Assembly (NCBI GenBank): GCA_963817485.1
Contig: CAWFOR010000019.1
Location: 1 to 64,000, forward strand
Length of the DNA stretch: 64,000 bases
DNA from: Hyphomicrobium_A sp963817485
Lineage (GTDB): Bacteria > Pseudomonadota > Alphaproteobacteria > Rhizobiales > Hyphomicrobiaceae
Direction: 5' to 3'
Shown: positions 1 to 9,070 of the stretch, one piece after another
How positions within the stretch are numbered: position 1 is the first letter of the stretch
Layout: each line of letters begins with the position of its first letter
Notes under the pieces: generated by a model
Databases searched by the model: none
The model's input: only the letters and a program-made list of their open reading frames with translations
What the model was told of the DNA's origin: nothing
Made by a program: the position numbers and the translations under genes

Positions 1-347
1 CAACGGCCAACAACGTCGCGACCGCCGGCGCGGTACTGACGCCGCTGTCGGACCTCAGCAAGGTCGAGGAAATGGAAGCCCTCGAGCAGAGCTCCATGGA
101 CTTCTACTCGATGCTCCGCAGCGTTGCTGATCAGAAGCGTCAGGCCGAGCTACGCGAAGCGCTGGAGACGAGTGCGTTGACGGCGCCCCCTGTCCCCGCC
201 AACCCCAATGCGATCGAGCCCGTCATGGTGTTGACGGCGTCTCCCGCCTGGTCGGAGAAGCCGCGAGCGCCGGTCAGCGCCGAGGTCGCAAAGCCGCTTC
301 CACAAACGCGGATGATCGTCGGCACTCCCGCAATCGTCAGTCAGTAG
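1..347 (+). CDS. MlaA/VacJ-family outer-membrane lipoprotein, C-terminal part
   Basis: The frame is open from the window edge (codons begin at base 3) and ends with TAG at 345-347, so only about 114 C-terminal residues are visible. The stretch ending in SSMDFYSMLRS, followed by a charged helix with QKRQAELREAL, matches the usual end of MlaA/VacJ proteins, where a Ser-x-Asp-x-Tyr-x-x-Leu-Arg-Ser motif precedes an Arg-rich helix. A Pro/Ala-rich tail of about 60 residues follows and looks disordered. In this family the protein is an outer-membrane lipoprotein ring that removes mislocalised phospholipids and passes them to MlaC. An MlaC-family gene lies convergently just 23 bases downstream, which supports the call. 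The lipobox and N-terminus are outside the window. Confidence 0.6.
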   Translation, partial: TANNVATAGAVLTPLSDLSKVEEMEALEQSSMDFYSMLRSVADQKRQAELREALETSALTAPPVPANPNAIEPVMVLTASPAWSEKPRAPVSAEVAKPLPQTRMIVGTPAIVSQ

Positions 348-370
348 CTTCGGCTGGTTTGCAGGGATAG

Positions 371-1009
371 TCAGGCGCCGGCAAGCAGCTTGTCGCCCTG
401 ACGGCGCAACGAGTCGATCAAGGCATTGGGTCCGCCCGACTTCAAAATGGCGCCGAACTCCGCCCGGCGGCTCGCAAGCTCGCTGATCGTGCCGTCGAGA
501 TACACGTCGACGGCCTTCCACTTTCCACCGCTGTTGCGCATCAGGTAATCGAGCGCCACGGTTTTACCGCTGGCCTGGACGAGGCGCGTCTTTACCAGTT
601 TGTCGGCGGGCGCCCGGTCGACCGTCTGCACGATCTCGAAACGCTCTCCCGAGAAACCATCGAACTGATTGGCATAGTTGGCGATCATCATTCGCGTAAA
701 GGCGTCGATGATCCCCGCTTGCTGCGTCGGATCGAGAGTGCCCCAGCTCTGTCCCACCGCCGCTCGCGACATAGTGGGAATGTCGTACGTTTCGGCAAGG
801 ACCGGAGCCAACCGATCGTAACGCCCCTTCACACCCAGCTGCTTGGCTTGCTGCATGGTTTGCAGAAGGGCGCCGTAGAGCCCGCCGATGCGATCGGCGG
901 CGGGATCCTGAGGTTCGCCGTGCGCCGTAACCGGCACCAGCCCGGCTGACGCCGCCAACGCCAGGGATACGTTGAGAAACCACCGCCTCGAGACGTTTAC
1001 TTCCGACAT
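371..1009 (-). CDS. hpnM: MlaC/Ttg2D-family periplasmic lipid-binding protein (HpnM-like)
   Basis: This 212-residue protein begins with a twin-arginine-like signal (SRRWFLNVSLALAASAG, residues 8-24) and continues as an MlaC/Ttg2D domain (about residues 40-205) of typical length. Recognisable parts include the region around PTMSRAAVGQSWG and the Thr-Arg-Met-Met-Ile-Ala-Asn-Tyr helix. MlaC proteins ferry phospholipid across the periplasm. The hopanoid-associated branch, HpnM, is named for its position in hopanoid clusters. The neighbouring dxs and hpnK-hpnI-hpnL genes make the HpnM reading reasonable, but the sequence alone does not separate HpnM from a general MlaC. It diverges from dxs, with 227 bases between the two starts. 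Confidence 0.75.
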   Translation of the reverse strand: MSEVNVSRRWFLNVSLALAASAGLVPVTAHGEPQDPAADRIGGLYGALLQTMQQAKQLGVKGRYDRLAPVLAETYDIPTMSRAAVGQSWGTLDPTQQAGIIDAFTRMMIANYANQFDGFSGERFEIVQTVDRAPADKLVKTRLVQASGKTVALDYLMRNSGGKWKAVDVYLDGTISELASRRAEFGAILKSGGPNALIDSLRRQGDKLLAGA

Positions 1010-1236
1010 TTCCTACGGCTCTCCTTGCACACCCAAACTCTTCTGCTGCCGGCCGCGACGAGGCCGGGGATAGACACCCATCTGCGGTAAGCGAGCAACA
1101 CCTCCACGGCAAATCTGCGGCGTGACCGACGGATACGTTTCATGGGCCCACTGGAGGGCCATAATCGTCACCTAGCTGGTGGAAAGTAGATACAGCGCCG
1201 AATTCCGAGTTAGTGTGGGGTAATGGGGGATAGGCC

Positions 1237-3186
1237 ATGGATGCCAGAGCACCAACGGCCGCGTTGACGCCCTTGCTTGATTGCGTAGCGACCCCCGAGG
1301 ACCTGCGCAAGCTCCCCGAGTCCGACCTGCCCCAGCTCGCCGCCGAGCTGCGCCAGGAGACGGTTGATGCCGTTTCGGTGACGGGTGGCCATCTCGGCGC
1401 GGGGCTCGGCGTCGTCGAGCTGACGGTAGCGCTGCACTGGGTCTTCGACACCCCGCGGGATAGGCTCATCTGGGATGTGAGCCACCAGACTTATCCGCAC
1501 AAGATCATCACCGGGCGCCGCGACCGCATCCGCACCTTGCGGCAGCCGGGCGGGCTTTCGGGCTTCACGCGGCGCGACGAGAGCGAGTACGACGCCTTCG
1601 GCGCCGCGCACTCATCGACCTCGATCTCGGCCGGTCTCGGCATGGCAGTCGCGCGCGATCTCGCGCAGCGCGACAACAACGTCGTGTGTGTGATCGGCGA
1701 CGGCGCCATGTCGGCCGGCATGGCATATGAGGCGATGAACAATGCGGGCGCGCGCGATGAGCGCCTCATCGTCGTCTTGAACGACAACGACATGTCGATC
1801 GCCCCGCCGACGGGAGCGCTGTCGGCCTACCTCGCCCGCATCACCTCGAGCGGCACCTACTTCTATCTGCGCGACATCGCCAAGCAGCTCGCCAAGCAGC
1901 TCCCCAAGAGCTGGGAGCGGCGCGCCGCGCGTATGGAGGAATATACGCGCCACTTGTGGCAGGGCGGCGCCTGGTTCGAGGAGCTCGGCTTCTACTACGT
2001 CGGACCCATAGACGGCCACAGCTTCGACCACCTGCTGCCCGTCCTGAAGAACGTGCGCGACGCCAAGCAGGGGCCGATCCTCGTGCACGTCGTGACCAAG
2101 AAGGGCAAAGGCTACGCGCCGGCGGAAGCTTCCGACGACAAGTATCACGGCGTTGCCAAGTTCAACGTCGTCACCGGCGCGCAGGTGAAGCCCAAGCCGA
2201 ACGCGCCGACCTACACCCGCGTGTTCGCCGAGAGCCTGATCGAGGAGGCCCGCAAGGACGACAAGATCGTCGCCATCACCGCGGCGATGCCCGACGGGAC
2301 CGGGCTCGATCTCTTCGCCAAGGAGTTCCCGGAGCGCACCTTCGACGTCGGCATCGCCGAGCAGCACGCCGTGACCTTCGCCGGGGGCCTCGCTGCCGAG
2401 GGTTTGAAGCCGTTCGCGGCCATTTACTCGACGTTCCTGCAGCGGGCCTACGACCAGGTCGTGCACGATATCGCCATCCAGCGGCTGCCGGTGCGCTTCG
2501 CCATCGACCGCGCCGGCCTCGTCGGCGCGGACGGCCCGACGCACGCCGGCTCTTTCGACCTGGCTTACCTCGGCTGCCTGCCGGGCTTCGTCATCATGGC
2601 GGCGGCGGATGAGGCCGAGCTCAAGCACATGGTGGCGACCGCGGCCGCAATCGATGACCGCCCGTCCGCCGTGCGCTATCCGCGCGGGGAAGGTTTCGGC
2701 GTCGACCTGCCCGAGGTCGGCCGCGTGCTCGAGATCGGCAAGGGGCGCATCCTGCGCGAGGGCTCCGCCGTGGCGCTTCTGTCGCTCGGCACGCGCGCGG
2801 CCGAGTGCCTCAAGGCAGCCGAGCAGCTCGCCGCCTTCGGTCTGTCGGCGACGGTGGCGGACGCGCGCTTTGCCAAGCCGCTCGACGAGGATCTGATCCG
2901 CCGGCTCGCCGCCAACCACGAGGTGCTGGTGACGGTGGAGGAAGGCTCAATTGGCGGCTTCGGCAGCCACGTGCTGCAGTTCCTCGCCGAGGGCGGATTG
3001 CTCGACCGCGGCCTCAAGGTGCGCACCATGGTGCTGCCCGATACATTCATCGCGCAGGACAAGCCCGAGCGCATGTACGAGCTCGCGGGCCTGTCGGCGG
3101 ACGGCATCGTCGCGACCGTGCTCGGGGCGCTCGACACCAATCATCAGCCGGTGCAAAGGGTCGGCGTCGGATTTCGTCTCCACTGA
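1237..3186 (+). CDS. dxs: 1-deoxy-D-xylulose-5-phosphate synthase
   Basis: The 649-residue protein is a full-length Dxs. It condenses pyruvate with glyceraldehyde 3-phosphate using thiamine diphosphate, the first step of the methylerythritol phosphate pathway that supplies isoprenoids, including squalene for hopanoids. Visible motifs are GGHLGAGLGVVE (50-61), the substrate loop DVSHQTYPHKI (80-90), GAAHSSTSISAGLGMA (122-137) and the thiamine/Mg site GDGAMSAGMAYEAMNNAG (154-171). The transketolase central and C-terminal domains follow, with GIAEQHAVTFAGG and DRAGLVGADGPTH. The ATG at 1237 is preceded by a GGGGGA ribosome-binding site. Dxs copies beside hpn genes are known in other hopanoid producers, which fits this setting. 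Confidence 0.97.
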   Translation: MDARAPTAALTPLLDCVATPEDLRKLPESDLPQLAAELRQETVDAVSVTGGHLGAGLGVVELTVALHWVFDTPRDRLIWDVSHQTYPHKIITGRRDRIRTLRQPGGLSGFTRRDESEYDAFGAAHSSTSISAGLGMAVARDLAQRDNNVVCVIGDGAMSAGMAYEAMNNAGARDERLIVVLNDNDMSIAPPTGALSAYLARITSSGTYFYLRDIAKQLAKQLPKSWERRAARMEEYTRHLWQGGAWFEELGFYYVGPIDGHSFDHLLPVLKNVRDAKQGPILVHVVTKKGKGYAPAEASDDKYHGVAKFNVVTGAQVKPKPNAPTYTRVFAESLIEEARKDDKIVAITAAMPDGTGLDLFAKEFPERTFDVGIAEQHAVTFAGGLAAEGLKPFAAIYSTFLQRAYDQVVHDIAIQRLPVRFAIDRAGLVGADGPTHAGSFDLAYLGCLPGFVIMAAADEAELKHMVATAAAIDDRPSAVRYPRGEGFGVDLPEVGRVLEIGKGRILREGSAVALLSLGTRAAECLKAAEQLAAFGLSATVADARFAKPLDEDLIRRLAANHEVLVTVEEGSIGGFGSHVLQFLAEGGLLDRGLKVRTMVLPDTFIAQDKPERMYELAGLSADGIVATVLGALDTNHQPVQRVGVGFRLH

Positions 3187-3205
3187 CGCTCCTCGCCCAC
3201 TTTGA

Positions 3206-4211
3206 TCAAAGCGTGGGCGTGGAAGGCGAGCGCCGGCGATTTCTCCAAAGCCGCCACGGCTCCAAACACTGCCACATGATGAGAGCCGGCACGCCGGTGA
3301 CGATCTCGCGCGCGCGTTTCAATAGTGACAGGCTGAGGGCAAGCTGAGGGGGCAGTCCAAATAAGGCACCCGCGACGATATATCCGCCCTCCTGCACCCC
3401 GGCCGCCCACGGCACGATGAACGCCCCGGTGCGCAGAGCGTAGACCAGGCTCTCAATGACGAGAGCATCGGCGAAGCTCACGGGATTGTCCATGAACCAC
3501 AAACCGATCCACGCCTCACCGGCACCAACAATCCAGCCGGCAACGTGAAGGGCGAAGTTGGCTAAGACTTCGCGCTCGATGCCGGTAAATCTCCTTTATT
3601 CCAGCGTGTATCCCATCAGTCTCCGACAAGCTGCCCCAAGCTTGGGTCCAGCCCAGCCGATCAGGCAACGTCTCGAGGAAACGAAAGAGGCCCCTGTGCT
3701 GTGCGACAACGAAGCCCGCAATGCCCGCAGAGCAGATCGTCAATCCAGCGGCCAGCCACCAGCCCGTCATCTCGCTGGGCCGCTCCGCGATCAGGATCGT
3801 TACGCCGAGCAGCGTAAACAGCAGCTGGCTTGCCAGCTCCATCGTCAGATCGACGACGGTCATCGCTACGGCCGTTCCCAGCGGCGTCCCGTGGAGAGTG
3901 AGCTCGCGGACTGCCACGGCCTCGCCCACCGCCGGTACTATGGCAAGAAGGTTCGCTGTGCTGTCGCGCAGCCAGCGCACCCACGCCAGGAAAAGCGAAG
4001 CATTGGGGGGCGCCTTCACGAGTAGCGCCCGCCACGCGAGAGCGCACAGGATGAGCGAAGCGAAATAGACGGCCGAGATCGCCAGCACGCCTTGCCAGCC
4101 GGCGCTGAGGAAAGCGTCGCCGACCTGCTCAAGGCCGAAATGGAGAACGAGCCCAATGCCGAGCGCGACGCCGACCAAGGCGGCGAGTGTCAGTCCGAGT
4201 CTCAATCTCAT
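3206..4211 (-). pseudogene. hpnL: hpnL, hopanoid-associated LPG-synthase-like membrane protein, broken by one frameshift
   Basis: Two overlapping-frame pieces make one gene. The upstream piece (4211 down to 3516, 231 residues) has several membrane helices and a typical lysylphosphatidylglycerol-synthase-like TM fold. The downstream piece (to 3206) carries the well-conserved segment FIVPWAAGVQEGGYI. The homologous text changes frame near 3560-3565: reading one frame over gives AGWIVGAGEAWIG, joining smoothly to WFMDNPVSFADALV. Joined length is about 335 codons, normal for HpnL. The start overlaps the hpnI stop as ATGA, so the genes are translationally coupled. HpnL is a multi-pass inner-membrane protein of hopanoid clusters with no proven activity. 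The break is either a true mutation or a one-base sequence error. Confidence 0.85.
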
Positions 4212-5407
4212 CCGACGGTTTGATCTGGGCGCTGTTTTGGTCTGCCGTTGGCGGCGGCACGCGCCTCAGCTGCCATCAGCTTGCGGTAGGCCTGGATGTT
4301 AAAGGCTTCCATGCCCCAGTACACGTTACTGCCCAACAGGCCGGCAGCCCACGCAAAAAAACAGACGCAATCGCGGAGCGGGACGAGCCACGGCTCGATG
4401 GGCCCTGCGATGTGAAAGCTGCGACGCACCTGAAAATGCAAAAGCATGCGCAAGCCCATTTCGCAGCCGATGATCCCGAGCCCGACGATGCTCGGCTGAG
4501 GGAGCAGAAGCAGGGCGAGCAGCGGCAACGGCCAGGTGACCACCGACATAAATTGATCGAGCGGGCGACAGGCGCGCTCCGAGCGCTGCCATCGCGCCTC
4601 GTGACGGAACATATCTGCAAAGCTGCGTTCGGCGACGACGGTGTCGCACGCATACGATGAGAGGACGACCCCCCACCCCCTGCGGCTGATTAGGCGCCCC
4701 ATGGAGAAGTCCTCGGCCAGACACTGGGCTAAATGTTCGAACCCGCCGATGGCTTCGAGCGCCTGGCGTCTTACCGCGCTCAGCGCTCCAAACACGAAAT
4801 CGATGCCGCGCAAGTCGACGTCCACCACGACGGACGGCACGAGCCAATCGTTAATGTAGAGCGCGCCAAAGCGCGCAGGCGCCCCGCCAACCGCCCAACC
4901 TTTGTAGATCGACGCCACGGCACCGACCGACGGCTCGGCAAATGGCGCGGCCAGGCTGGCGATGCACTCACGGTCCACGCAGACGTCGCTGTCAGAAATG
5001 ACAATGATGTCGTGCCGCGCGCTTCGACAGATATTGGCGAGATTCGCGGCCTTGCGATTGGGGCCGGCAAGCGTGCCGTCGACGACGAGCCGCAGGTCGC
5101 GGCCCGGCAATTCGGCGATTAAGCGCCGCACGACGTCGACCGCCGCGTCGTCGTCGGTATGGGCTCCGAAGAGGACCTCGTAGCTTGGCCAATCTTGCTC
5201 ACAGAACGAGCGCAGGCATTCATAGAGTTCGGGACTGCTTCCGCACACCGGCTTCAAGACGGAAACCGGTGGATGCCAGCCATCCATCCTTGCCGGCCGC
5301 TCCTTGAAGCGCCGGACCGATCGCAACGCTAGTGCGAGGTAGGCGAGAGCCGCGATCCCAAGCAGCACGCCAGCGATCTGGCCAACGGAGAAAACTAAGA
5401 TCGGCAT
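4208..5407 (-). CDS. hpnI: Hopanoid glycosyltransferase HpnI
   Basis: This is a ceramide-glucosyltransferase-like GT2 enzyme of about 399 residues, counting from the ATG at 5407 (MPILVFSVGQ). An in-frame upstream start would add 19 residues that look non-coding. An N-terminal membrane helix precedes the GT domain, with PVSVLKPVCG, the DxD-like ISDSDVCVD and the processive-type ARWQR motif. Further membrane helices are at the C-terminus. In Burkholderia, HpnI transfers N-acetylglucosamine to bacteriohopanetetrol, HpnK deacetylates the product, and the radical-SAM protein HpnJ can contract the ring to a cyclitol. The gene lies between hpnK (68 bases upstream) and hpnL (4-base overlap), the expected order. 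Confidence 0.9.
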   Translation of the reverse strand: MPILVFSVGQIAGVLLGIAALAYLALALRSVRRFKERPARMDGWHPPVSVLKPVCGSSPELYECLRSFCEQDWPSYEVLFGAHTDDDAAVDVVRRLIAELPGRDLRLVVDGTLAGPNRKAANLANICRSARHDIIVISDSDVCVDRECIASLAAPFAEPSVGAVASIYKGWAVGGAPARFGALYINDWLVPSVVVDVDLRGIDFVFGALSAVRRQALEAIGGFEHLAQCLAEDFSMGRLISRRGWGVVLSSYACDTVVAERSFADMFRHEARWQRSERACRPLDQFMSVVTWPLPLLALLLLPQPSIVGLGIIGCEMGLRMLLHFQVRRSFHIAGPIEPWLVPLRDCVCFFAWAAGLLGSNVYWGMEAFNIQAYRKLMAAEARAAANGRPKQRPDQTVG

Positions 5408-5474
5408 GAGCGCCAACGATCCACAACAAGGCGTCCCCCGCCCATAACTTGGCGGCGAGTGCATGTCTAGGCGG

Positions 5475-6347
5475 TCAAGCGGGGCCCAAGTCTCGAATGG
5501 CGCCCCGGAAGGAGACGAGGCGCCCCGAGTTGGTCGCCGCTTTTGCTTTCACTTCGGAGCTAACGAGCGCGGCGAGCTCCTCGATTGGTCTATAATTCGT
5601 GGGAAGGTTGTCAATGCCCTGCCAGCGCCGCGTTGCTGGATGGCAATATAGCTCCGACACTCCTTCGGGAAGATGATCGAGAAACTCCAACATGCGGGCT
5701 TCCACCATGGCGCCGCTATCGTTCACCCCGAAGACGTAGTCGTTCAACGGCAGTCTCGCGGCGGACAATGTACGGCGCATCCGTCTCGTTTGCGCAAAGT
5801 AGAAGAGCCAGGTTGCCAGCCGTGCGAGCGGTCGGTCGGCGGTCGCGGCGTATGACGGACGAAAGGGCTCAAGAGGGATACGGACCGGCACGTAGCCGAG
5901 GCTCGGAGCGATCCTTGCGATCGCTCCCGTCACAACAGGGTGCATGTGGAAGTGCTGATGACCGTTGATGTGGTCGAGCGGCAAGCCTGTCTCGCGAAAG
6001 CGATTGAATTGCGCTTCGATCTCGGCGGCGGCCTGGCGACGCAGCTCGGGCGAAAAAAAGAGTGCAATGCCGAAACGCATAGCGTCATTCGAAAACCGTC
6101 CATCCGGTCCGACAAGGCCGCGCACCCGATCCGGAGGAAGGACTGGACGACCATCGACGAGGGTCAGGTGCAGCCCGACGCCAAGAGAAGGCAATTGGCG
6201 CGCGCGCGCCACCGCGTCCTCCCACGCGGGCGCACCGACCATGAGGCTCGCCGCGGTTAGGATACCGCGGCGGTGTCCTTCCTCGACGGCTTCGTTCACC
6301 GGCAGCGACAGTCCGTAATCGTCAGCCGTGACGATGAGCGTCTTCAA
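5475..6347 (-). CDS. hpnK: Hopanoid N-acetylglucosamine deacetylase HpnK (YdjC-like)
   Basis: The protein is a YdjC/ChbG-type carbohydrate deacetylase. The metal-site motifs are TADDYGLS near the N-terminus and INGHQHFHMHP in the middle. I place the start at a TTG (6347), giving 290 residues beginning just before KTLIVTADDYG. An AGGGAG ribosome-binding site lies 6 bases upstream, and family members begin at this point. The alternative ATG at 6389 would add 14 residues with no family support. HpnK removes the acetyl group from the N-acetylglucosaminyl hopanoid made by HpnI. It is the first gene of hpnK-hpnI-hpnL on this strand. No hpnJ is in the window, so the end product, glucosaminyl or cyclitol hopanoid, is undecided. 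Confidence 0.9.
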   Translation of the reverse strand: MKTLIVTADDYGLSLPVNEAVEEGHRRGILTAASLMVGAPAWEDAVARARQLPSLGVGLHLTLVDGRPVLPPDRVRGLVGPDGRFSNDAMRFGIALFFSPELRRQAAAEIEAQFNRFRETGLPLDHINGHQHFHMHPVVTGAIARIAPSLGYVPVRIPLEPFRPSYAATADRPLARLATWLFYFAQTRRMRRTLSAARLPLNDYVFGVNDSGAMVEARMLEFLDHLPEGVSELYCHPATRRWQGIDNLPTNYRPIEELAALVSSEVKAKAATNSGRLVSFRGAIRDLGPA

Positions 6348-6602
6348 TGGCAGCTCCCTAAGCGCTGGCGTCCGATAATAGCCTGGCACTTCTCAAGAAC
6401 CGGCACTTTCGCGACTTCGGTGCGAGGTCATTGAGAATGTATGGCCGATAATGACGGCGTCCGCAGCGGTTCATCTCAAGAGTAACGAGCTTCATCAAGC
6501 AAATGTACCACTTTTGGACTCCGCGTCCTTCTGAGCCCATCGGTTGAACCGTTCTGGGCAATAACCCCTACCCTCCGTATCGGGCACTAAGGCATTCGGT
6601 GA
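6348..6602. other. Non-coding stretch upstream of hpnK
   Basis: About 255 bases between the hpnK start and the decayed gene that follows. No convincing protein, RNA or terminator was seen. It presumably holds the hpnK-hpnI-hpnL promoter, but no -10/-35 pair stood out. Confidence 0.4.
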
Positions 6603-6992
6603 CTATCCCCACACCGACTGTCGGGCGACTCCAGCGGTGACCAACGCACCTTGCAGAAAGGTCAGTCCCACAACATCGACGAGAAAATCACCGAAGGCCG
6701 TGCCGAGCGAGTTCGAAAGCAGAACCGTCAGCCCAACAGCAGCTCAACGTCCCGACGAACGATGGGGTAGACCCGCCCTCGCGCGCGTACCAAATCGCTA
6801 GGAATGCAAGGAGCCCCGACAGAAGGATCGCGGAACCCCAAAGGTAGCCGAAACCGAGCGAGCGGTCGAAGAAATCGGAGATCTCGGTGCCGACGGTGGT
6901 TGTTGCAATGATCGCTGCCCAGAACAGCGCCGGACGATAGGTCGTACCCGCGATCTGCGGAACTGCGGCACTGCCTGACGCAGTTCCATCTG
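6603..6992 (-). pseudogene. Decayed COG4705-type membrane protein gene
   Basis: No single frame is open, but joining two frames on the minus strand yields clear membrane-protein text. The first part reads TYRPALFWAAIIATTTVG, then a TM helix around YLWGSAILLSGLLAFLAIW. A frame change near 6735-6750 leads to LLSNSLGTAFGDFLVDVVG and an end at 6603-6605. The repeated pattern (FWAAI...GTEISDFF / SNSLGTAFGDFL) is typical of the COG4705 repeat-containing membrane proteins. Those are about 250 residues long, so roughly half the gene is present. With at least one frameshift and a missing N-terminal half it is very likely a dead remnant. The family's function is unknown. Confidence 0.6.
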
Positions 6993-7047
6993 ATTAGTAT
7001 CGGGCTGCGACGCCAGGGCGTGAGATAGCGCAGAGCGCCGCGAGAGA

Positions 7048-7551
7048 TCAGCGCGCCAAGGTCTCCATCAACTCACGCACATCCACACCGAGCTTGCTCA
7101 GCATCGTGATCAGGATTTCGTTTTGATGCTCGAGGTGGTGCAGAATGACCTCGATCTCCTGCTCGGCTTTGATGTTGACCTCCAAATCGTGCTCTGCTCG
7201 AGCCTCGGCATGCTCGCCTTGAAGGTTCTGGCCAACCATGATGAGTGGCATCAGCAGAATTTGGATCAGGTTCGACAGAAACAGCCAAAATATGAATCCC
7301 ATGGGCGGATCGAATTTGTACTGATCCGGAGCCAAGAGGTTCCAGCCGAGCCAGAGGACGGTCCAGGCGAAGATGATCAGAAAGAAGCCCATCGTCCCGA
7401 CGTGACCTGTGATCCACAGCGCCAGTCTGTCCAAGCGCGTACGCCTTTCGCGCATTTCATTGTTGATGTTGCGGAGTGGCTTCCGGCGCTTCCGAAACTC
7501 GTGGAGCGTAATGGGTTTCGATTTTGGTTGAGCGATAGTAGTACTGGTCAT
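7048..7551 (-). CDS. DUF1003 family membrane protein
   Basis: This 167-residue protein has two closely spaced membrane helices (about residues 52-70 and 84-106) between a basic N-terminal part and an acidic, coiled-coil-prone C-terminus rich in Glu and His. The layout RLALWITGHVGTMGFFLII, then WNLLAPDQYKFDPP and an FLSNLIQILLMPLIM helix, is that of DUF1003, a widespread inner-membrane family without an assigned activity. The start ATG at 7551 follows a GGGGAT element. It appears to be a single-gene unit. A DUF1003 identification is firm; a function is not. Confidence 0.88.
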   Translation of the reverse strand: MTSTTIAQPKSKPITLHEFRKRRKPLRNINNEMRERRTRLDRLALWITGHVGTMGFFLIIFAWTVLWLGWNLLAPDQYKFDPPMGFIFWLFLSNLIQILLMPLIMVGQNLQGEHAEARAEHDLEVNIKAEQEIEVILHHLEHQNEILITMLSKLGVDVRELMETLAR

Positions 7552-7797
7552 TGACGTATCCCCGTGGGCTACATCACTCAGCCAAGCCTACCCTTACAGC
7601 TACCTTACAGTCCGGGCCTACGTCAGGCTCACGCCGACTAATCTCTTCCAAAAAGGCAGACATGGTGCCGAAGGACGGTAACCTATGAGGACTAGCCGGT
7701 CCGCTGTGCGGAGGGTGAGCCGGTGCCGAGGCGATTTGCGAGAACACCAGTCGGTCACTGAGTGTCGCCCGTCGCCGACGTCAGGCCAGCAGGCGCA

Positions 7798-8865
7798 TCA
7801 GGCGCCAAATACGCATCGAACGACACGCCTGCGAAACTCCTGCCAAGGCTCCACGTTCGTTGGCCTCTTGGGATGGACTCTGTTCGACAGGAAAACGACG
7901 GCCTTCTTTGCGGTGACGTTGCCGACCATGAAGCACCCGGTAAACCCGCCTTTAGCAAGAATGTTCTTTCCGCCGGCGCCGTGGAGCGAGTGATATGTGG
8001 GGCCGTCGCCCCACGCGAGCGCGCTGCGGAAAGGTTTTTCGGGATAGTAATCGAGCGTCATGAGCTTGATGGCGCGCGGGCTGAGGAACGCGTTTCCGTT
8101 CACACGACCTCCGCCGAATACCATCTCGATCCAGCGCAGGATGTCGGGGACAGTAGAGAACAGACCGGCCAAACCGGACTGGATACCCGAGGCGTACGCG
8201 ACATCCGCCTTCTCGTCGTTCGGGATGCTCCAGATGAGTTCGCCACCGGGGCGGTACCCGGTTGGCACGATGCGTTCTTTGTCCCGAGATGAGGGATCCA
8301 GTGTGCTGTCAGGCATACCCAGAGGCGAAAATATCCGCTGCTCTGCGAGAGCATCCAAATCGCGGCCTGCGATCCGGCGTACAAGCTCCCCTAACAAGAT
8401 CGCCGTCGCGTCGGTATAGAGATAATCCTCGCCCGGCGTGGTCTTGAGCGAGGCTCCGTAGAAAAGCCGTAGAAGCTCGGGAAACGTCCAAAGCGACGTG
8501 TCGCCTTTCCAATCGTCAAAGTACGCAGACGCGAGCTGCACCGTGTAGCTCAACAAGTGCTCGATCAGCACCCCTTCTTTGCCGTTTGCAGCGAACTCGG
8601 GAATATACTTGCACACGGGGTCCGCGACGGCGCAGCGCCCCTCGTCGATCAGGAGGTGCATCAGCGTAGCGGTTACAATCGTCTTAGTGAGGGAGGCGAC
8701 GTCATAGATGCTGCGCTCGGCAACGCGGGACCCGCTTTCGTATGTCGGGTTCCCGAACGCGCGCACATCCTGACCCCCGACGTCGATTACGCCCAATACA
8801 CAACCGGGGAAAATTCTCTCCTCAATCGCCTGTCGCGCCAACGCAACTAAACGTTCGTTTATCAT
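7798..8865 (-). CDS. Serine hydrolase of the class C beta-lactamase/esterase family
   Basis: About 355 residues from the ATG at 8865; a TTG three codons earlier is possible. The catalytic Ser-x-x-Lys is in VASLTKTIVTA (near residue 58 from the ATG). The second motif is Tyr-Thr-Asp in YLYTDATAILLG, where the family usually has Tyr-x-Asn. The KTG-like box is replaced by KGGFTG near the C-terminus. The rest of the beta-lactamase-like fold is present at normal length. No signal peptide is evident, so a cytoplasmic esterase, amidase or transacylase role is more likely than antibiotic resistance. The substrate cannot be deduced. Neighbours give no pathway hint. Confidence 0.85.
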   Translation of the reverse strand: MINERLVALARQAIEERIFPGCVLGVIDVGGQDVRAFGNPTYESGSRVAERSIYDVASLTKTIVTATLMHLLIDEGRCAVADPVCKYIPEFAANGKEGVLIEHLLSYTVQLASAYFDDWKGDTSLWTFPELLRLFYGASLKTTPGEDYLYTDATAILLGELVRRIAGRDLDALAEQRIFSPLGMPDSTLDPSSRDKERIVPTGYRPGGELIWSIPNDEKADVAYASGIQSGLAGLFSTVPDILRWIEMVFGGGRVNGNAFLSPRAIKLMTLDYYPEKPFRSALAWGDGPTYHSLHGAGGKNILAKGGFTGCFMVGNVTAKKAVVFLSNRVHPKRPTNVEPWQEFRRRVVRCVFGA

Positions 8866-9070
8866 CAGTGCCAATATTCAATGAGACCTGGCCGGCGCGT
8901 CAAGCGAGAGCCTCTCTTGACCCAGAGCGGCAATCAGCACATTGCGCGAGCTCCATTGGCGCCGGCCGCACCTATACAAAATTCCCTCGAATCGGCAGGC
9001 ATCCGTGTTTCCGTGAACAATTCGTTGCAGAGCGCCGAGCTAGATCTGTTCGAGGCGGATCGAGCGTTTC

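Noticed and set aside
7798..8865. Serine hydrolase as an antibiotic-resistance beta-lactamase
   Set aside because: No signal peptide is seen and the second and third motifs deviate (YTD and KGG), which fits esterase-like relatives better.
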